Shown one piece after another: positions 46,966 through 55,846 of a DNA stretch of 64,000 nucleotides. The DNA is taken from positions 62,001 through 126,000 of the forward strand of contig NZ_JAQZCH010000003.1 in the NCBI RefSeq assembly GCF_028737325.1, in the 5' to 3' direction. The stretch is from Microbacterium thalli. GTDB taxonomy: Bacteria > Actinomycetota > Actinomycetes > Actinomycetales > Microbacteriaceae. The notes below the pieces were generated by a model. That model saw only the letters and a program-made list of their open reading frames with translations. It was not told where the DNA came from and did not search any database. Positions within the stretch are counted from its first letter, which is position 1; every line of letters starts with the position of its first letter. The position numbers and the translations under genes are program-made.

Positions 46966-47465
46966 GCGGATTGGACGAATACCTCGGACAGCGCGAGGTG
47001 ACCTCGGCCGAGGACATGGAGGCGTGGGGCCGCGAGATCGGCGAACGCCTGCGCGCGGGCGATCTCGTCGTGCTCACCGGTCCGCTCGGCGCCGGCAAGA
47101 CGACGCTGACGCGCGGCATCGGCGCGGGCCTCGGCGTCCGCGGCCCGATCCAGAGCCCGACCTTCGTGATCGCGCGGACGCACCCCTCGCTCGTCGACGG
47201 CCCGCCGCTCGTGCACGTCGACGCCTACCGCCTCGGCTCGCCGGCCGAGCTGACCGACCTCGATCTCGACCTCGACGCGAGCGTGACGATCGTCGAGTGG
47301 GGTCGCGGCATGGTCGACGGACTGCGCGACAGCTGGTGGGAGATCGAGCTCGAGCGCGGCTGGAGCGGCACGGGTCTCGACAATGCGTGCGGTACGAGCG
47401 GACCCGCTGCGGCCGAGATGGCGGATGCCGCTCCGCGCATCGTCACCGTCACCCGACACCCCTGA
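46962..47465 (+). CDS. tsaE: tRNA t6A synthesis ATPase TsaE
   Basis: ATPase subunit needed with TsaB and TsaD to make N6-threonylcarbamoyladenosine-37. Seen: Walker A GPLGAGKTTLTRG, SPTFVIARTHP, LVHVDAYRLGS and VEWGRGM. 167 aa, slightly long because of an Ala/Gly-rich insertion before the final strand (about 133-158). ATG overlaps alr by 4 bases; tsaB follows after 39 bases. Confidence 0.97.
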   Translation: MSGLDEYLGQREVTSAEDMEAWGREIGERLRAGDLVVLTGPLGAGKTTLTRGIGAGLGVRGPIQSPTFVIARTHPSLVDGPPLVHVDAYRLGSPAELTDLDLDLDASVTIVEWGRGMVDGLRDSWWEIELERGWSGTGLDNACGTSGPAAAEMADAAPRIVTVTRHP

Positions 47466-47491
47466 CGAGCGCGGGCCCGTCCGGGGCCGAC

Positions 47492-47497
47492 TACCCT
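47492..47497 (+). promoter_or_regulatory. -10 hexamer TACCCT, internal leaderless promoter at tsaB
   Basis: TACCCT ends 7 bases before GTG 47505 in the only gap inside the tsa cluster, suggesting a secondary promoter. Confidence 0.4.
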
Positions 47498-47504
47498 GGA
47501 TGAC

Positions 47505-48161
47505 GTGATTCTGGGCATCGACACCTCGATCGGCACGGCCGTCGCGATCGTCGACCCGGACGGCGCCGTTCGGGCCGAGGCGGAGAGCGCCGACAGTCGC
47601 GGTCACGCTGAGGTCATCGGCGAGCTGATCGTGCGCGCCCTGTCGGCGGCCGGAGTCCGCGGCAGCGACATCACCGCGGTCGCCGCGGGGATGGGTCCGG
47701 GCCCGTTCACGGGGCTGCGGGTAGGTATCGCCGCCGCCCGCGCGTTCGCGCTCGGTCGCGGCATCCCGCTCGTCCCGGTCGCCAGCCACGACGCCGCCGC
47801 CCTGGCGCGGATGCGTCCCGGTTCCGGCTTCGCGGCGCCGCTCGAGGGCGAGCCGATCGCCATCGTCACCGACGCCCGCCGGCGCGAGCTCGCCGTCTCG
47901 GTCTACCGGGTCGAGGGCGGGCTGCCGGTGCGCATCATCGATCCGCACCTCGTGGCACGCGCCTCGACCGAGGTCGTCCCGCTGTTCGGCGCGCCCGCCG
48001 CCGAGCTCGACGAGACGACGCGCATCAGCGCCGTTGCCCTCGCCCGCGTCGCGGCGTCGCGATTGCGTGCGGGCGACCCCGGTGACGCCGCCGTCGAGCC
48101 GCTCTACCTCCGCGCTCCCGATGTGACCCTCCCCGCCGGCCCGAAGAAGGTCGGCTCGTGA
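47505..48161 (+). CDS. tsaB: tRNA t6A synthesis protein TsaB
   Basis: Inactive ASKHA-fold partner of TsaD in t6A synthesis; 218 aa. Seen: ILGIDTSIGTAVAIV start, MGPGPFTGLRVGIAAARAFALG, the TsaB signature, and VTDARRRELAVSVY. GTG 47505. Stop overlaps the rimI start by 4 bases. Confidence 0.96.
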   Translation: MILGIDTSIGTAVAIVDPDGAVRAEAESADSRGHAEVIGELIVRALSAAGVRGSDITAVAAGMGPGPFTGLRVGIAAARAFALGRGIPLVPVASHDAAALARMRPGSGFAAPLEGEPIAIVTDARRRELAVSVYRVEGGLPVRIIDPHLVARASTEVVPLFGAPAAELDETTRISAVALARVAASRLRAGDPGDAAVEPLYLRAPDVTLPAGPKKVGS

Positions 48162-48634
48162 CGCTGCGCGCGGCGACGCGCGACGACCTCGACGCGATCA
48201 TGGCGCTCGAGGAGTCGGCGTTCCCGACCGACGCCTGGAGCCGCACCGCCATGGCCGCCGAGATCGCCTCGCCCCACGGCCGATACCTCGTCGATGACGA
48301 GTCGGGCCGCGTGGTGGGCTACGGGGGAGTCCGCGCCGTCGTGGGCGCCGGCGACGCCGACATCCAGACCATCGCGCTCGAGGCCGACGTGCGCGGCGCG
48401 GGCCGCGGCCGGGCGCTGCTGCGCGCCCTGCTCGACGAAGCCCGCGCCCGTCGGGCCCACCAGGTCTTCCTCGAGGTGCGCGCCGACAACCCGGTCGCGC
48501 AGCGCCTCTACGCGTCCGAGGGCTTCGTCGAGATCGCGCGGCGCCCCCGGTACTACCAGCCCGATGACGTCGACGCGATCATCATGCAGCTGAACCTCCC
48601 CGAGCCGGGAGCCGACGGGAAGGTCGACCGATGA
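48158..48634 (+). CDS. rimI: Ribosomal-protein-alanine N-acetyltransferase RimI
   Basis: GNAT acetyltransferase, 158 aa, usually acetylating S18 and possibly other N-termini. Seen: [11 protein letters not shown], acetyl-CoA loop [38 protein letters not shown] start overlapping tsaB; end overlaps tsaD by 4 bases. The tsaB-rimI-tsaD order is the usual actinobacterial one. Confidence 0.95.
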   Translation: MTLRAATRDDLDAIMALEESAFPTDAWSRTAMAAEIASPHGRYLVDDESGRVVGYGGVRAVVGAGDADIQTIALEADVRGAGRGRALLRALLDEARARRAHQVFLEVRADNPVAQRLYASEGFVEIARRPRYYQPDDVDAIIMQLNLPEPGADGKVDR

Positions 48635-49698
48635 GCGCCGCGATCCGCCGCGACGAGCCGCTCGTGCTCGGCATCGAGACGAGCTGCGACGAGACGGGCA
48701 TCGGCATCGTCCGCGGCCGCACGCTGCTGTCGAACACCATCGCCAGCTCGATGGCAGAGCACGCCCGCTACGGCGGCGTCGTGCCCGAGGTCGCGGCGCG
48801 CGCGCACCTCGAGGCGCTGCAGCCGGCGATCGAGGCGGCGGTCGCCGAGGCCGGCGTCTCGTTGAACGATCTCGATGCCGTCGCCGTGACGAGCGGTCCC
48901 GGGCTCGCCGGCGCCCTCATGGTCGGCGTGGGTGCCGCGAAGTCCCTCGCCGTCGCGCTCGACAAGCCGCTGTACGCGGTGAACCACCTCGTGGGGCACA
49001 TCGCCGCCGACATCCTGACGGGCGACGACGTCGAGTACCCCACGGTCGCCCTGCTGGTCAGCGGCGGACACACGTCGCTCCTCCTCGTGCGCGACCTGGT
49101 CTCGGACGTCGAGATGCTCGGCGAGACGATGGATGACGCCGCGGGCGAGGCCTTCGACAAGATCGCGCGCATCCTCGGCCTGCCCTACCCCGGCGGGCCG
49201 GAGATCGACCGGGCCGCCGCCACGGGCGACCCGAACGCCATCCGCTTCCCGCGGGGCATGTCGCGAGCGTCCGACATGGCGGCGCACCGCTACGACTTCT
49301 CGTTCTCGGGGCTGAAGACCGCCGTCGCCCGCTGGATCGAGCAGCGCGAGGCTGCGGGCGAGCCGGTGCCGGTCGCCGACGTCGCCGCATCGTTCCGCGA
49401 GGCGGTCGTCGACGTGCTGGTGACCAAGGCGCTCGACGCGTGCGCGCAGCACGGGGTGCCCCGCCTGCTGCTCGGCGGCGGCGTCGTCGCCAACCGGCGC
49501 CTGCGCGAGGTCGCCCTCGAACGGGCGGCCGCGGCGGGCGTCGCCGTGCGGATCCCGCCGCTGAGCCTGTGCACCGACAACGGTGCGATGATCGCCGCCC
49601 TCGCCGCCGAGCTGATCGCCGGGGGCGCCGCGCCGTCGACGCTCGCTTTCGGTGCCGACTCGACCCTGCCGGTCACCGAGATCCAGGTCCGGAGATGA
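48631..49698 (+). CDS. tsaD: tRNA N6-adenosine threonylcarbamoyltransferase TsaD
   Basis: Catalytic subunit transferring threonylcarbamoyl to A37 of ANN-decoding tRNAs; 355 aa. Seen: [14 protein letters not shown], metal-binding HxxxH in [44 protein letters not shown] and the ending CTDNGAMIA. Overlaps rimI by 4 bases and the following small membrane gene by 4 bases. Confidence 0.98.
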   Translation: MSAAIRRDEPLVLGIETSCDETGIGIVRGRTLLSNTIASSMAEHARYGGVVPEVAARAHLEALQPAIEAAVAEAGVSLNDLDAVAVTSGPGLAGALMVGVGAAKSLAVALDKPLYAVNHLVGHIAADILTGDDVEYPTVALLVSGGHTSLLLVRDLVSDVEMLGETMDDAAGEAFDKIARILGLPYPGGPEIDRAAATGDPNAIRFPRGMSRASDMAAHRYDFSFSGLKTAVARWIEQREAAGEPVPVADVAASFREAVVDVLVTKALDACAQHGVPRLLLGGGVVANRRLREVALERAAAAGVAVRIPPLSLCTDNGAMIAALAAELIAGGAAPSTLAFGADSTLPVTEIQVRR

Positions 49699-49985
49699 CC
49701 GACCCGGTGCTGCCGCGCGTCGAGTGGGCGCCCGAGCCGCAGGTGCTGCCGCGGTCCGGCGGCTGGGCCCTCACCCTCGCGATCGTCGGACTCGGGCTGT
49801 CGCTGCTCGTGGGCTGGGCGTTTCCGCTGGGCATCGCGGCGGTCGTCCTGGCCATCCTCGCGTTGCGGCGTCCGTGGGAGAGTCGCGCGGTCGGCGTCTG
49901 GGCGCTCTGTCTCGGCGCGTTGTCGCTCGTCTACAGCGCTGGCTGGCTCGTGTGGGGCGCGATGCAGGCGGGCCTCATCGGCTGA
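49695..49985 (+). CDS. Small membrane protein downstream of tsaD
   Basis: 96 aa with three hydrophobic segments (about 22-40, 42-57 and 66-92) after a Pro-rich N-terminus. No family recognised; resembles DUF4190-type small membrane proteins only in general plan. ATG 49695 overlaps the tsaD stop (ATGA), with GGAG just before it, so it is the last gene of the operon. The stop is 8 bases from the convergent methyltransferase gene. Confidence 0.75.
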   Translation: MTDPVLPRVEWAPEPQVLPRSGGWALTLAIVGLGLSLLVGWAFPLGIAAVVLAILALRRPWESRAVGVWALCLGALSLVYSAGWLVWGAMQAGLIG

Positions 49986-49993
49986 GGCCCCGG

Positions 49994-51178
49994 CTACAGC
50001 CGATCCGCGAGGACAGCGGCCCGCCGGTCACCGAGACGCGTGAGGAACAGCGTCGCCGCGCCCGAGCCGGAGAGCGCCAGCTTCTTACGGAACTGCGCGG
50101 GGTCCACATCCACGCCCCGCTTCTTGATCTCGAGCGTGCCGATGCCCTCGCGCCGCAGCACCGCATCGATGTCGCGCGTCTTCAGCGGCAGCACCTCGCG
50201 CACGCGGAAGGACGCCGCGAACGGCGTGGGATTCGCGTCGTCCGAGGTCATGTACGCCGTGCCGCCGGCGAGCATGCCGGCATCCAGCGTCCGGGCGACC
50301 TCGCCGATGAGGCGCGCGCGGATGACCGCGCCGTCGGGCTCGTGCAGGTAGGCGCCGAGGGGTCGTTCCTCGGCGTCGGGGGCGTCGGCGGCCGCGGTGA
50401 GCTCGGCGGCGGAGTCGCCCCGCAGCACGAGGGCGGCGCGACGGATGCCGGGCCGGGCCACAGCCCCCGACCACAGCACGAGCTCGATCGTCGACCCGTC
50501 GGCGCTGATCCACTGCGCCTCGACGTCGTCGGGGATCTCGTCACGGTCGAATGCGGGGCCCAGTTTGATGCCGGTGGGTACGCGCCGGGCCAGGTCGAAG
50601 GCCCACGGCAGCGCAGGCGTGTAGTCGGATGCCGTCAGCCGCCGCGTCTCGCCGTGCCCGGCGGTGCGGCGGGCGGGGTCGAGCCAGACGCCGTCGATGC
50701 CGTCGAGGGGCGTCTCTTCGGCGCGCCCGTGGCGCACCCGTGCCGCGTCGCCGAACGGCGCCAGGTTGTACGCGGCGATCGCGGCGGTGATCTCGTCCGC
50801 GTCGACCGCGAGCACCTCCAGGCCGATGCCGGCGAGACCGAGCGCGTCGCCGCCGATGCCGCAGCCCAGGTCGGCGACGTGGCGGATGCCGGCGTCGCGG
50901 AAGCGTCCCGCGTGACGCGCGGCGACAGCCAGCCGCGTCGCCTGCTCGAGCCCCGCGCGCGTGAACAGCATCCGCTCGGCGAACGGTCCGAACTTCGCGC
51001 GGGCCCGCTCGCGCAGGCGCGCCTGGCCGACGGCCGCCGAGACCAGGTCGGGCGAGAGGCCCTCGCGCCGCAAGCGGGACACCGCGGCGGCGGCATCCGT
51101 CGTCGACCTGATGTGCAGGGAATCGACGAGCCGCAGCCCCTCGGGGGTCAGCAGGGCGGCGAGCTCGGCGTGATCCAC
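49994..51178 (-). CDS. SAM-dependent methyltransferase with THUMP-like domain
   Basis: Class I methyltransferase, 394 aa. Seen: helical N-terminal domain (~1-85), SAM motif VADLGCGIGGDALGLA (~100-115), acidic VLAVDADEI, catalytic-type WLDPARRT, and a C-terminal THUMP-like domain (LGAYLHEPDGAVIRA ... GIGTLEIKKRGVDVDP). Probable RNA or protein substrate; not known. GTG 51178 follows TAGGCT with a 6-base gap, so a leaderless message is likely. Divergent from groES. Confidence 0.92.
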   Translation of the reverse strand: MDHAELAALLTPEGLRLVDSLHIRSTTDAAAAVSRLRREGLSPDLVSAAVGQARLRERARAKFGPFAERMLFTRAGLEQATRLAVAARHAGRFRDAGIRHVADLGCGIGGDALGLAGIGLEVLAVDADEITAAIAAYNLAPFGDAARVRHGRAEETPLDGIDGVWLDPARRTAGHGETRRLTASDYTPALPWAFDLARRVPTGIKLGPAFDRDEIPDDVEAQWISADGSTIELVLWSGAVARPGIRRAALVLRGDSAAELTAAADAPDAEERPLGAYLHEPDGAVIRARLIGEVARTLDAGMLAGGTAYMTSDDANPTPFAASFRVREVLPLKTRDIDAVLRREGIGTLEIKKRGVDVDPAQFRKKLALSGSGAATLFLTRLGDRRAAVLADRL

Positions 51179-51184
51179 CCGGTC

Positions 51185-51190
51185 AGCCTA
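51185..51190 (-). promoter_or_regulatory. -10 hexamer TAGGCT, leaderless promoter of the methyltransferase gene
   Basis: On the minus strand TAGGCT ends 6 bases before GTG 51178. Confidence 0.5.
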
Positions 51191-51209
51191 CGCCCCGCGC
51201 CCTGCCCGA

Positions 51210-51236
51210 TTGGCACTCGCGTTGCGTGAGTGCCAA
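51210..51236. promoter_or_regulatory. CIRCE element 1 (HrcA operator) of groES
   Basis: TTGGCACTC-N9-GAGTGCCAA, perfect 9-9-9 inverted repeat close to the consensus TTAGCACTC-N9-GAGTGCTAA. It covers the -35 region of groES, consistent with HrcA heat-shock repression. Confidence 0.92.
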
Positions 51237-51250
51237 CGTCCCCCTAGACT
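51222..51250 (+). promoter_or_regulatory. groES promoter
   Basis: TTGCGT (51222-51227), 17-base spacer, TAGACT (51245-51250). The -35 lies in the loop and right arm of CIRCE 1; CIRCE 2 lies just downstream of the -10. Confidence 0.7.
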
Positions 51251-51255
51251 CGGAG

Positions 51256-51282
51256 CTGGCACTCTCAGGGTGAGATTGCCAA
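51256..51282. promoter_or_regulatory. CIRCE element 2, imperfect
   Basis: CTGGCACTC-N9-GATTGCCAA, same spacing as CIRCE 1 with mismatched arms, in the groES leader. Two operators flank the -10. Confidence 0.7.
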
Positions 51283-51310
51283 CGAGTCTTGTCGAAGAAA
51301 GAGGTAGACC

Positions 51311-51607
51311 GTGTCGGTTTCCATCAAGCCGCTCGAGGACCGCATCGTCATCAAGCAGGTCGAGGCCGAGCAGACCACCGCGAGTGGTCTGGTCATCCCC
51401 GACACCGCCAAGGAGAAGCCCCAGGAGGGCGAGGTCGTGGCCGTGGGCCCCGGCCGCATCGATGACAACGGCAACCGCGTTCCGCTCGACGTCGCCGTCG
51501 GCGACCGGGTGATCTACAGCAAGTACGGCGGCACCGAGGTCAAGTTCGGCGCGGACGAGTTCCTCGTCCTCTCGGCGCGCGACGTCCTCGCCGTCGTCGT
51601 CCGCTGA
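51311..51607 (+). CDS. groES: Co-chaperonin GroES
   Basis: 10-kDa lid of the GroEL chaperonin, 98 aa. Seen: [20 protein letters not shown], mobile loop [24 protein letters not shown] (split in order), KYGGTEVKF and [15 protein letters not shown] start with GAGGT 5 bases upstream. A terminator follows directly and the next gene is rarD, so no groEL is linked; GroEL must be encoded elsewhere, which is frequent in actinobacteria with several groEL genes. Confidence 0.98.
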   Translation: MSVSIKPLEDRIVIKQVEAEQTTASGLVIPDTAKEKPQEGEVVAVGPGRIDDNGNRVPLDVAVGDRVIYSKYGGTEVKFGADEFLVLSARDVLAVVVR

Positions 51608-51626
51608 CGCGCAGCTCTTCTCCGAG

Positions 51627-51653
51627 GGCCCGGGTGCACACCGCACCCGGGCC
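51627..51653 (+). terminator. Terminator after groES
   Basis: Stem GGCCCGGGTGC / GCACCCGGGCC (11 bp) with a 5-base loop followed by TTCGTCGT, 19 bases after the groES stop. Confidence 0.85.
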
Positions 51654-51719
51654 TTCGTCGTGGCAGGCGGGCGACGCTCGATGGCAGTCGTGGGCGCGAC
51701 GCGCGTGTCATGACCGAAC

Positions 51720-51725
51720 TAGAGT
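51720..51725 (+). promoter_or_regulatory. -10 hexamer TAGAGT, leaderless promoter of rarD
   Basis: TAGAGT ends 6 bases before GTG 51732; no Shine-Dalgarno is visible. Confidence 0.5.
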
Positions 51726-51731
51726 TGGCCC

Positions 51732-52673
51732 GTGACACCCCTCGACCCCGCCCGTGAACGCACGCTCGGCGGGGTCTACGCTTTCGCCGCCTACGTCCTG
51801 TGGGGCTTCATGCCCCTGTACTTCCTGCTGCTCGCGCCGATGGGGCCCTTCGAGGTGGTGTCGTGGCGCATCCTGTTCTCGCTGATCTTCTGCGCCGTGC
51901 TGCTCACGGTGCTGCGCACTTGGCGCAAGCTGATCGCGATCCTGCGCACACCTCGACTCGTGCTCTGGACGATCGTCGCCGGCATCCTGATCTACATCAA
52001 CTGGCAGGTCTTCCTGATCAGCACTCTCACCGGACACGTGATCGAGGGCAGCCTCGGGTACTTCATCAACCCGATCGTCACCGTCCTGCTCGGGGTGCTG
52101 GTGCTGAAGGAGCGTCTGCGCGCGGCGCAGTGGGTCGCCATCGGCATCGCCGTCATCGCGGTGGGCGTCATCGTCGTCGGCTACGGCTCGTTCCCCTGGA
52201 TCGCGCTGACATTGGCCGCGAGCTTCGGCACGTACGGTCTCGTCAAGAAGCAGATCGGCCCGTCCGTCGACGCCGTCAGCGGGCTGACGCTCGAGTCGCT
52301 GTGGCTCGCCCCCATCGCGATCGTGCAGGCCATCGTCGTCGCCGTGACCGGCGGGCTCGTACTCGGCACGGTCAGCCCCGGCCACACCGCGCTCGTGGCC
52401 CTCGCCGGCGTCGTCACCGCCGTGCCGCTGCTGTTCTTCGCCGCCGGCGCCCGCCGCAGCAGCCTCACGGTGATCGGACTGCTGCAGTTCGTCGCGCCGA
52501 TCCTGCAGTTCATCACCGGTGCGTGGATCCTCGGCGAGCCGATGCCCCTCGAGCGCTGGATCGGTTTCAGCCTCGTCTGGCTCGCGCTCGTCGTGCTCAG
52601 CGTCGACTCGCTTCGTGCCGCGCGCCGTCCGCGCCGCAGGAACGACGCCGACGACGTCGCCCCCGTCGTCTGA
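51732..52673 (+). CDS. rarD: EamA-family transporter RarD
   Basis: Ten-helix drug/metabolite-transporter superfamily protein, 313 aa. Seen: GVYAFAAYVLWGFMPLYFLLL, EVVSWRILFSL, INWQVFLISTLTGHVIEGSLGYFINP (the RarD signature region, read in pieces), and TVIGLLQFVAPILQF near the C-terminus. Associated in Pseudomonas and others with chloramphenicol sensitivity; physiological substrate unknown. Monocistronic. Confidence 0.93.
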   Translation: MTPLDPARERTLGGVYAFAAYVLWGFMPLYFLLLAPMGPFEVVSWRILFSLIFCAVLLTVLRTWRKLIAILRTPRLVLWTIVAGILIYINWQVFLISTLTGHVIEGSLGYFINPIVTVLLGVLVLKERLRAAQWVAIGIAVIAVGVIVVGYGSFPWIALTLAASFGTYGLVKKQIGPSVDAVSGLTLESLWLAPIAIVQAIVVAVTGGLVLGTVSPGHTALVALAGVVTAVPLLFFAAGARRSSLTVIGLLQFVAPILQFITGAWILGEPMPLERWIGFSLVWLALVVLSVDSLRAARRPRRRNDADDVAPVV

Positions 52674-52846
52674 CGTGGCACCGGTCCCACCCGCGTCATC
52701 GCGCGGGACGCGGCGGGCCGGAAGTAACGATTCGGTCGCGTAACAGACCGTTAACACATCGCAACATCCCCGATGCAGCGGCGCCACTAGGTTTGACCCA
52801 ACCTCGCGGAGCTTCGGCCCCGCGGTCCCACTCATCAAGGAGCACA

Positions 52847-54202
52847 ATGGGCGTTCTCACCCGTTCCCGTACCGCGAAGGTCATCGGCGGCATCGCCGTG
52901 ATCGGCGCGAGTGCACTCGTCCTGGCCGGATGCGCCGGCGGCAGCGAGCCGGCTGCCTCGGGCGACGCCGGCGGCGACGCAGCCGACTTCCCGATCGACT
53001 GCGCTGCGGCCGAGCCCGCGTCCTACACGCCCGAGTACAGCTCGACGTCGACAGGCCCCGGCACCGACCTCACGTACACCATCGGCACCGCGCTGCCCCA
53101 GACCGGCAACCTCGCCTTCCTCGGCCCGCCCGAGATCTCGGCCACGGAGTACGCGGCGTCGCAGATCAACGCGGCCGGCAAGGGCATCACGATCGACCTC
53201 AAGCAGGGCGACTCGGGCGACACCGACAACAAGGCCTACGAGACCGAGATTCCGCGACTGCTGGGCGAAGGTGCCACGGCGATCGTCGGTGCGGCCTCCT
53301 CGGGCACGTCGCTGCAGTTCATCGACCAGGTCATCGCGGCCAACGCCATCCAGTTCTCGCCCGCCAACACCTCGGCTGCCTTCACGGGCTACGAGGACAA
53401 GGGTCTGTACTGGCGCACCGCCCCCTCCGACGTCCTGCAGGGCGAGGTGCTCGGAAACCTGATCGGCGCCGACGGCAACGAGACGCTCGGCATGATCGTG
53501 CTGAACGACTCGTACGGCACCGGTCTCGCGTGCTTCACGAAGGCGGCCTTCGAGGCTGCGGGCGGCGAGGTCGTCGCGACCTCGCTGTACAACACCGGTG
53601 ACACCAACTTCTCGGCTCAGGTTGAGGACGTGCTGGCCGCCGGCGCCGACGCCATCGCGCTGATCACGTTCGAAGAGGTCAAGACGATCATCCCCGAGCT
53701 CATCGGTGCCGACGTGGCTCCCGAGAAGCTCTACTTCGTCGACGGAAACCTCGCGAACTTCACCGACGACTTCGAGCCCGGCACCCTCGCCGGCGCGAAG
53801 GGCACCTACCCGGCGGTCGACCCGGCGACGATCTCGTCGTTCCGCGACGAGCTGCAGACGTTCTGGACCGGTGCCGGCAACGCCGAGCTGCAGGACTTCA
53901 CCTACGCGCCCGAGTCCTACGACGCGGTCGTCCTGCTCGCCCTCGCGGCGCTGCAGGCCGGCTCGACGGCGGGCCCCGACGTCGCAGCGAACCTGCAGTC
54001 GGTGTCGGGCGGTGCGGACGAGGGCACGAAGTGCACGACGTTCGCCGAGTGCGCCGACCTGATCATCGCCGGTGAGGCCGCCGACTACGACGGTGTCTCG
54101 GGTCCCATCACCTTCAACGAGGTGGGCGACCCCACGGAGGCATCGATCGGTGTCTTCGAGTACGGCGACGACAACAACTACGAGTTCGTCCGCGTCGGCT
54201 GA
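52847..54202 (+). CDS. Branched-chain amino acid-type ABC substrate-binding lipoprotein
   Basis: Extracytoplasmic receptor of the Peripla_BP_6 (LivJ-like) family, 451 aa. Seen: signal peptide with lipobox LVLAGC (Cys about 29), TIGTALPQTGNLAFLGPPE, AIVGAASSGTSLQFIDQ, FSPANTSAAFTGYEDKG, NDSYGTGLACF and YAPESYDAVVLLALA. AAGGAG precedes ATG 52847. It is transcribed towards the livHMGF operon, which lacks its own binding protein, so the two very likely form one transporter. Ligand class inferred only. Confidence 0.93.
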   Translation: MGVLTRSRTAKVIGGIAVIGASALVLAGCAGGSEPAASGDAGGDAADFPIDCAAAEPASYTPEYSSTSTGPGTDLTYTIGTALPQTGNLAFLGPPEISATEYAASQINAAGKGITIDLKQGDSGDTDNKAYETEIPRLLGEGATAIVGAASSGTSLQFIDQVIAANAIQFSPANTSAAFTGYEDKGLYWRTAPSDVLQGEVLGNLIGADGNETLGMIVLNDSYGTGLACFTKAAFEAAGGEVVATSLYNTGDTNFSAQVEDVLAAGADAIALITFEEVKTIIPELIGADVAPEKLYFVDGNLANFTDDFEPGTLAGAKGTYPAVDPATISSFRDELQTFWTGAGNAELQDFTYAPESYDAVVLLALAALQAGSTAGPDVAANLQSVSGGADEGTKCTTFAECADLIIAGEAADYDGVSGPITFNEVGDPTEASIGVFEYGDDNNYEFVRVG

Positions 54203-54214
54203 TCCCCGCTGCAC

Positions 54215-54250
54215 CCGAAGGGCCCCGGTCGCACGACCGGGGCCCTTCGG
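54215..54250 (+). terminator. Terminator after the binding-protein gene
   Basis: Perfect 16-bp stem CCGAAGGGCCCCGGTC / GACCGGGGCCCTTCGG with loop GCAC, 12 bases after the stop. Confidence 0.88.
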
Positions 54251-54300
54251 CATGCCTGGGCCGGGGCCTGGGCTGGGCTGGGGTTGGGGCTGGGTTGGCA
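54251..54300. repeat. G-rich low-complexity tract
   Basis: Imperfect repeats of CTGGG/GGGGCTGGG over ~50 bases immediately after the terminator, at the broken end of the adjacent pseudogene. Could form quadruplexes; probably a deletion or expansion scar. Confidence 0.6.
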
Positions 54301-54817
54301 GGTGGTGCCGCTTCGCGGGGTGGAGCGCGTCTCCCGTCCTGACGAGTTCGCGCACGTCGGCATCCCGTCCGAGCATCGCCCACGTCGACGCCGGGTCGGA
54401 CAGCCGGACACCGTCGAGCGAGGTGACGCCAACGTGGGTCGGAGCGAACTGATGACCCCGGATGCCGCGGCGGCGGGGTGCGCGCTGCGGCGCCATGACC
54501 CCGACATCGAGCTCGACGTGCGGCGTCAGCCCCGCTCCCCAGAGAACCGCGGCCGTGCGGCCGCAGAGGAAGGCACCGTCCGACATGACGCGTGCGTATG
54601 CTTCTGCATCGGCCAGGACACAGCGCCGGGCCCTGCGGTCGTCGGCGAGGGGCTCCGTGTCCACGACATCCTCCGCGTGTCTGCGGCGGACACCGCGGAA
54701 CGGCGTCTTGAGGTCGGACGCCCGCAGCCGCTTCGCCAAGACCCCCAGAGCGGATGCCGCCGAGCACGAGAACGCATCGCCCAGGGTGGGAGCCAGGGGC
54801 TCGGGAGGTCGCGGCAT
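54290..54817 (-). pseudogene. Truncated DUF559/AbiEi-like protein gene (C-terminal half missing)
   Basis: The first ~170 codons read as the N-terminal half of an actinobacterial protein that normally ends in a DUF559 endonuclease-like domain: MPRPPEPLAPTLGDAFSCSA, SDGAFLCGRTAAVLWG, PRRRGIRGHQF, GVRLSDPASTWAML, ELVRTGDAL. After residue ~165 the frame runs into a Pro/Gln-rich low-complexity stretch and then into antisense of the terminator and binding-protein gene, so the C-terminal domain is lost. A complete relative-type gene (with the DUF559 domain) is at 61038-61871. Start at ATG 54817 by similarity to the usual N-terminus. Confidence 0.7.
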
Positions 54818-55123
54818 CCCTCGATCGTCGCGGCCGGCCCCGCGGCGCGGGGGAGCGGCAGTGCGAGGTGTGCGCAACATCCGCGCTCCACGTGCGGGGG
54901 GGACGTGGCGCACCCCGCTGCTGCCCTCTCGTGTGGCAGCTCCCGCCGCATGACTCCCCCGGCCGGGGCACCAGCTCTCACGCCAACCCGGCGCCATACC
55001 TCGTCGCCAAACAGGTGTTGCCCCCATCCATCGTGGATGAGGGCAACACCTGCCACGCGAAGCCCACTCGAAGTCGGCGCCCAGGCCCAGCCCGAGCCCA
55101 GCGCCGTCCGGAGGGGGCCGGGT
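54818..55123. other. Intergenic region without a recognised gene
   Basis: 306 bases between the truncated gene and livF. Contains the livF-side hairpin at 55012-55052; otherwise no coding pattern or promoter stands out. Confidence 0.6.
55012..55052 (-). terminator. Terminator of the livHMGF operon
   Basis: 19-bp stem with one mismatch (arms CAGGTGTTGCCCCCATCCA and TGGATGAGGGCAACACCTG), 3-base loop, followed on the minus strand by TTTGG; 71 bases after the livF stop. Confidence 0.8.
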
Positions 55124-55846
55124 TCAGGTCCCGAGGGTGCCGAGGTACAGGCCGATGACCTTGGGGTCGTTGAGCAGCTCCCGGCCGGTGCCGGTGTAGG
55201 CGTCCCGGCCCTGGTCGAGGACGTATCCGCGGTCGCAGATCTGCAGGCAGCGGCGCGCGTTCTGCTCGACCATGATCGTCGTGACGCCGGCCTTGTTGAT
55301 CTCGGAGACGCGCAGGAACGCCTCGTCCTGGCGAGACGGCGACAGTCCGGCCGACGGCTCGTCGAGCAGCAGCACGTACGGGTCCATCATCAGCGCGCGG
55401 CCCATCGCGACCATCTGGCGCTCGCCGCCCGACAGCGATCCGGCCCGCTGCTGCAGGCGCTTGGCGAGGTCGGGGAAGATCGAGGTCACGAAGTCCGTGC
55501 GCTCGGCGACGACCTTGGGTCGCTGGTAGGCGCCCATCTGCAGGTTCTCGGCGATCGTGAGGCTCGGGAACACGTTGTTCGTCTGCGGGACGAACCCGAC
55601 GCCCTTGGCGACGAGCCGGTTGGCGCGCAGGCCCGTGATCTCGTCGCCGTTGAGCTTGACCGACCCGGACCGCACCTTCACCTGGCCGAAGATCGCCTTG
55701 AGCATCGTGGACTTGCCGGCGCCGTTGGGGCCGATGATCCCGACGAGTTCGCCCTTCGCGGCGGTGAGGTTCGCGCCGTTGAGGATATTGACTCCGGGCA
55801 GGTAGCCGGCGTGGACGTCGGTCAGCTCGACGACGTTCTCGGTCAC
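55124..55846 (-). CDS. livF: Branched-chain amino acid ABC transporter ATPase LivF
   Basis: Cytoplasmic ATPase of the LivF type, 240 aa. Seen: VHAGYLPGVNILNGANL, Walker A GPNGAGKST, NVFPSLTIAENLQMG, signature LSGGERQMVAMGRALM and Walker B LLLDEPSAGLSP. ATG 55846 overlaps livG by 4 bases. Last gene of the minus-strand operon livH-livM-livG-livF. Confidence 0.95.
   Translation of the reverse strand: MTENVVELTDVHAGYLPGVNILNGANLTAAKGELVGIIGPNGAGKSTMLKAIFGQVKVRSGSVKLNGDEITGLRANRLVAKGVGFVPQTNNVFPSLTIAENLQMGAYQRPKVVAERTDFVTSIFPDLAKRLQQRAGSLSGGERQMVAMGRALMMDPYVLLLDEPSAGLSPSRQDEAFLRVSEINKAGVTTIMVEQNARRCLQICDRGYVLDQGRDAYTGTGRELLNDPKVIGLYLGTLGT

Noticed and set aside
54251..54300. G-rich tract as a functional quadruplex or telomere-like element
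   Set aside because: It coincides with the broken end of a gene remnant and directly abuts a terminator; degenerate expansion is simpler.
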